Source: CAWHOW01 sp963831005 (GTDB lineage: Bacteria > Bacteroidota > Bacteroidia > Bacteroidales > CG2-30-32-10). Taken from it: 64,000 nt of DNA. A program made the position numbers and the translations under genes. The stretch is taken from contig CAWHOW010000039.1 of assembly GCA_963831005.1 (NCBI GenBank), positions 44,211 to 108,210 on the forward strand. The letters are read 5' to 3'. The notes beneath the pieces were generated by a model. The model was not told where the DNA came from. It saw only the letters and a list, made by a program, of their open reading frames with translations, and made no database searches. This document shows, one piece after another, positions 62,341 through 64,000 of the stretch. Numbering within the stretch: position 1 is the stretch's first letter; every line of letters starts with the position of its first letter.

Positions 62341-62441
62341 GACTGCAAATCCTACGGGGGTGACTGTAATCTAAGGGGAGGATTGTAATTTCTACAGGAG
62401 TACCGTAAACTCTAAGGGGCTACCAGTGAACCCTATGGGGC
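62341..62441. repeat. degenerate 20-21-bp repeat array, about 5 units
   Basis: Five imperfect units share an ACTGTAA-like left part and CTAAGGGG-like right part (for example GACTGTAATCTAAGGGG). Spacing is 19-21 bp. It lies upstream of the papain-like protease gene. Confidence 0.65.
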
Positions 62442-62545
62442 AGACTACAGTTTTGCTTCTCAGCAAACACCACTGCTTACTGTTCCTGCCTCTGCCAACT
62501 GCCCACTCCTTTCACCGATCACCAACAACATTGTACCATTTCCCA

Positions 62546-62955
62546 CGGTAAGAGTGACAATGACCGTGGGAAATGTGACAATGACCATGGTAAAAATGAC
62601 AATAACAATGGATAAAATGTTTTTCCCGTGGAGAAAATGACAATAACAATGGAGAAAATATTTTTCCCGTGGTAAAAGTGACAATTATCGTGGATAAAAT
62701 GTTTTTCCCGTGGTAAAAATGACAATAACAATGGAGAAAATGTTTTTCCCGTGGAGAAAATGACAATAACAATGGAGAAAATATTTTTCCCGTGGTAAAA
62801 GTGACAATTATCGTGGATAAAATGTTTTTCCCGTGGAGAAAATGACAATAACAATGGAGAAAATGTTTTTCCCGTGGTAAAAGTGATAATGACCGTGGAG
62901 AAAAATATTTTTCCGTGGTAAAAGTGACAATTACCGTGGAGAAAATGTTTTTCCC
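62546..62955. repeat. 41-bp composite tandem array (two half units of 20 and 21 bp)
   Basis: Ten copies repeat every 41 bases (for example ATGACAATAA at 62637, 62719 and 62760, alternating with GTGACAATTATCGTGG at 62678). Each copy has two related halves, one with GAAAATGTTTTTCCCGTGG and one with AATGACAATAACAATGG. The half period is therefore about 20.5 bp. Open frames over it are artefacts of repetition. The gap 62012-63165 holds nothing else gene-like. Confidence 0.92.
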
Positions 62956-63092
62956 AAGAGGAAAGGATCGATCCCCTTGAAGCAAGCAAAAAACTTTACA
63001 GGGAAATAATCAATTAATTTAAAGCTAAGCGCTTTCGCATTAAAAACATTGTTGTATAAAGAGTTATTATGTGTGCTTACAGCCACGACCCT

Positions 63093-63114
63093 GCCTGCCA
63101 GCGAAGTAGGCAAG
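63093..63114. repeat. short hairpin repeat (GCCTGCCAGCGA family), copy 2
   Basis: GCCTGCCAGCGAAGTAGGC repeats the element at 34892-34915 with two changes and again can pair GCCT with AGGC. Confidence 0.7.
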
Positions 63115-63165
63115 CCATAAAGATATTTTCTTTGAATTTGGAACTTGGATATTGAACCTTTGAAC

Positions 63166-64000
63166 TTACTTCTTCTTCGGCGCGTTGTAGCCTCTTTGCT
63201 TAGCCATATCTTCCAGCCTTTTTTGGAATCCCGATTTCTTCTTTTCAGGTTTCTTTTTGTTTTCCTGTATCTTCAGGTGGATGGCTTCTTCGTTCACATT
63301 ACGGCGAATAACCCACATCTGCAGGAAAGTAAGCATATTGGCAAGGAAATAATAATAGCTTAAACCTGCAGCAAAATTGTTAAAGAATCCAAGGAACATT
63401 ATAGGCATAGCATATGTCATGAACTTCATGCCGGGCATCTGCGCCTGCGAACCCATTAACTGGTTATTGAGCTTGGTATAAAAGATTGTTGAAACTGTCA
63501 TCAGCAAAGTGAATAAGCTCACATGGTCACCGTAAAATGGGATATTAAATCCCAGGTTTAGTATGGAATCATAAGCTGAAAGGTCGGTTGCCCAAAGGAA
63601 GCTTTGCTGCCTTAATTCGATGGATGCCGGAAAGAACCTGTAAAATGCAATAAGAATAGGCATCTGCAAAAGCATAGGGATACAACCGGCTAGCGGGTTT
63701 ACCCCTGCTTTCTTATATAAAGCCATAGTAGCCTGCTGGCGTTCCATGGTTTTTTCCTTAGGTATCTTTTTATTTATTTCATCAATCTCAGGCTTCAGTA
63801 CGCGCATCTTTGCCGAAGAAAGGTATGTTTTATAAGCAATGGGAAAAAGAACTATTTTAAGAAGAATAGTAAGAATTAAAATAATGATGCCATAGTTCAT
63901 CCCGAAGCTGCTAAGCCAGTTGAACACCGGGATAACAGCTATCCTGTTTATCCAGCCGAGTATGTAAGGAGAACTCCAGCCCAATGGAATCTGATGTTCC
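63166..64000 (-). CDS. yidC: membrane protein insertase YidC, C-terminal part
   Basis: The frame continues off the right edge (EHQIPLGWSS before the internal TTG), so only the last 278 residues are seen. They hold the conserved Oxa1/YidC membrane core: WLSSFGMNYGIIILILTILL, then AGVNPLAGCIPMLLQMPILIAFYRFF, and MYxF-type helices to FLANMLTFLQMW, followed by a basic tail (KKPEKKKSGFQKRLEDMAK). YidC inserts proteins into the inner membrane. The conserved Arg is in SYRF-type loops beyond the part shown. Confidence 0.95.
   Translation of the reverse strand, partial: EHQIPLGWSSPYILGWINRIAVIPVFNWLSSFGMNYGIIILILTILLKIVLFPIAYKTYLSSAKMRVLKPEIDEINKKIPKEKTMERQQATMALYKKAGVNPLAGCIPMLLQMPILIAFYRFFPASIELRQQSFLWATDLSAYDSILNLGFNIPFYGDHVSLFTLLMTVSTIFYTKLNNQLMGSQAQMPGMKFMTYAMPIMFLGFFNNFAAGLSYYYFLANMLTFLQMWVIRRNVNEEAIHLKIQENKKKPEKKKSGFQKRLEDMAKQRGYNAPKKK

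Noticed and set aside
62460..62989. His/Tyr-rich frames over the 41-bp array
   Set aside because: Overlapping frames on one strand follow the 123-base (3 x 41) periodicity; they are repeat artefacts.

Overview
The window looks like a chromosomal segment of a low-GC member of the Bacteroidota. The evidence is: promoters of the TAnnTTTG type with an upstream TTTG; a type IX secretion sorting domain; an S46 dipeptidyl-peptidase; SPOR, YwqK-like and lipoprotein families typical of the phylum; a fused nuoCD; and many palindromic or low-complexity intergenic repeats. I cannot name a genus. The left edge cuts the first codons of a UvrD/PcrA-type helicase and the right edge cuts yidC.

Layout. 0-5.3 kb: small lipoprotein, MauE/thioredoxin-like fusion, a 26-unit 21-bp repeat array, DPP11-like S46 peptidase, RidA, tRNA-Glu, rpsT. 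5.5-20.5 kb: triple-SPOR protein, radC, a small surface-polysaccharide group (wecB, deacetylase, FemAB/GNAT-like), upp, FtsX-type permease, NarL-type regulator, eno, PhzF, UbiD. 20.4-25.4 kb, minus strand: DUF2148 protein, MORN-like lipoprotein, two exported proteins, subtilase. 25.5-27.3 kb: flavin-type protein and NDH-2. 27.3-34.8 kb, minus strand: nuoN to nuoH. 34.9-49.1 kb: an accessory block. 49.2-57.0 kb, minus strand: nuoG to nuoA and a lone receiver protein. 57.3-64 kb: lipoprotein, PAP2 phosphatase, TfoX-C protein, a chagasin-like/papain/T9SS protease, repeat arrays, yidC.

The complex I genes are collinear (A-B-CD-E-F-G then H-I-J-K-L-M-N) but separated by about 14.3 kb. That block holds two reductase-like proteins, a DoxX-like protein, katG, an HTH protein, a 21-bp array, a very AT-rich three-gene operon, a REP-type (RAYT/IS200-like) transposase with duplicated palindromes, and two toxin-antitoxin pairs.

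The most unusual item is the AT-rich operon at 41.6-45.7 kb. It encodes a STAS-like plus GHKL ATPase protein (split by an apparent 1-base deletion), a STAS-like plus phosphoribosyltransferase protein, and a metallophosphoesterase plus phosphoribosyltransferase protein. The genes overlap and look like a nucleotide-linked signalling or conflict (defence) system; this function is inference. Two other patterns stand out. Six intergenic arrays have unrelated sequences but the same period of about 21 bp. Three upstream regions (DoxX-like, katG, receiver/nuo) each carry ATTAA cores repeated four times at exactly 11-bp spacing, which looks like the binding site of one OmpR/PhoB-type regulator.
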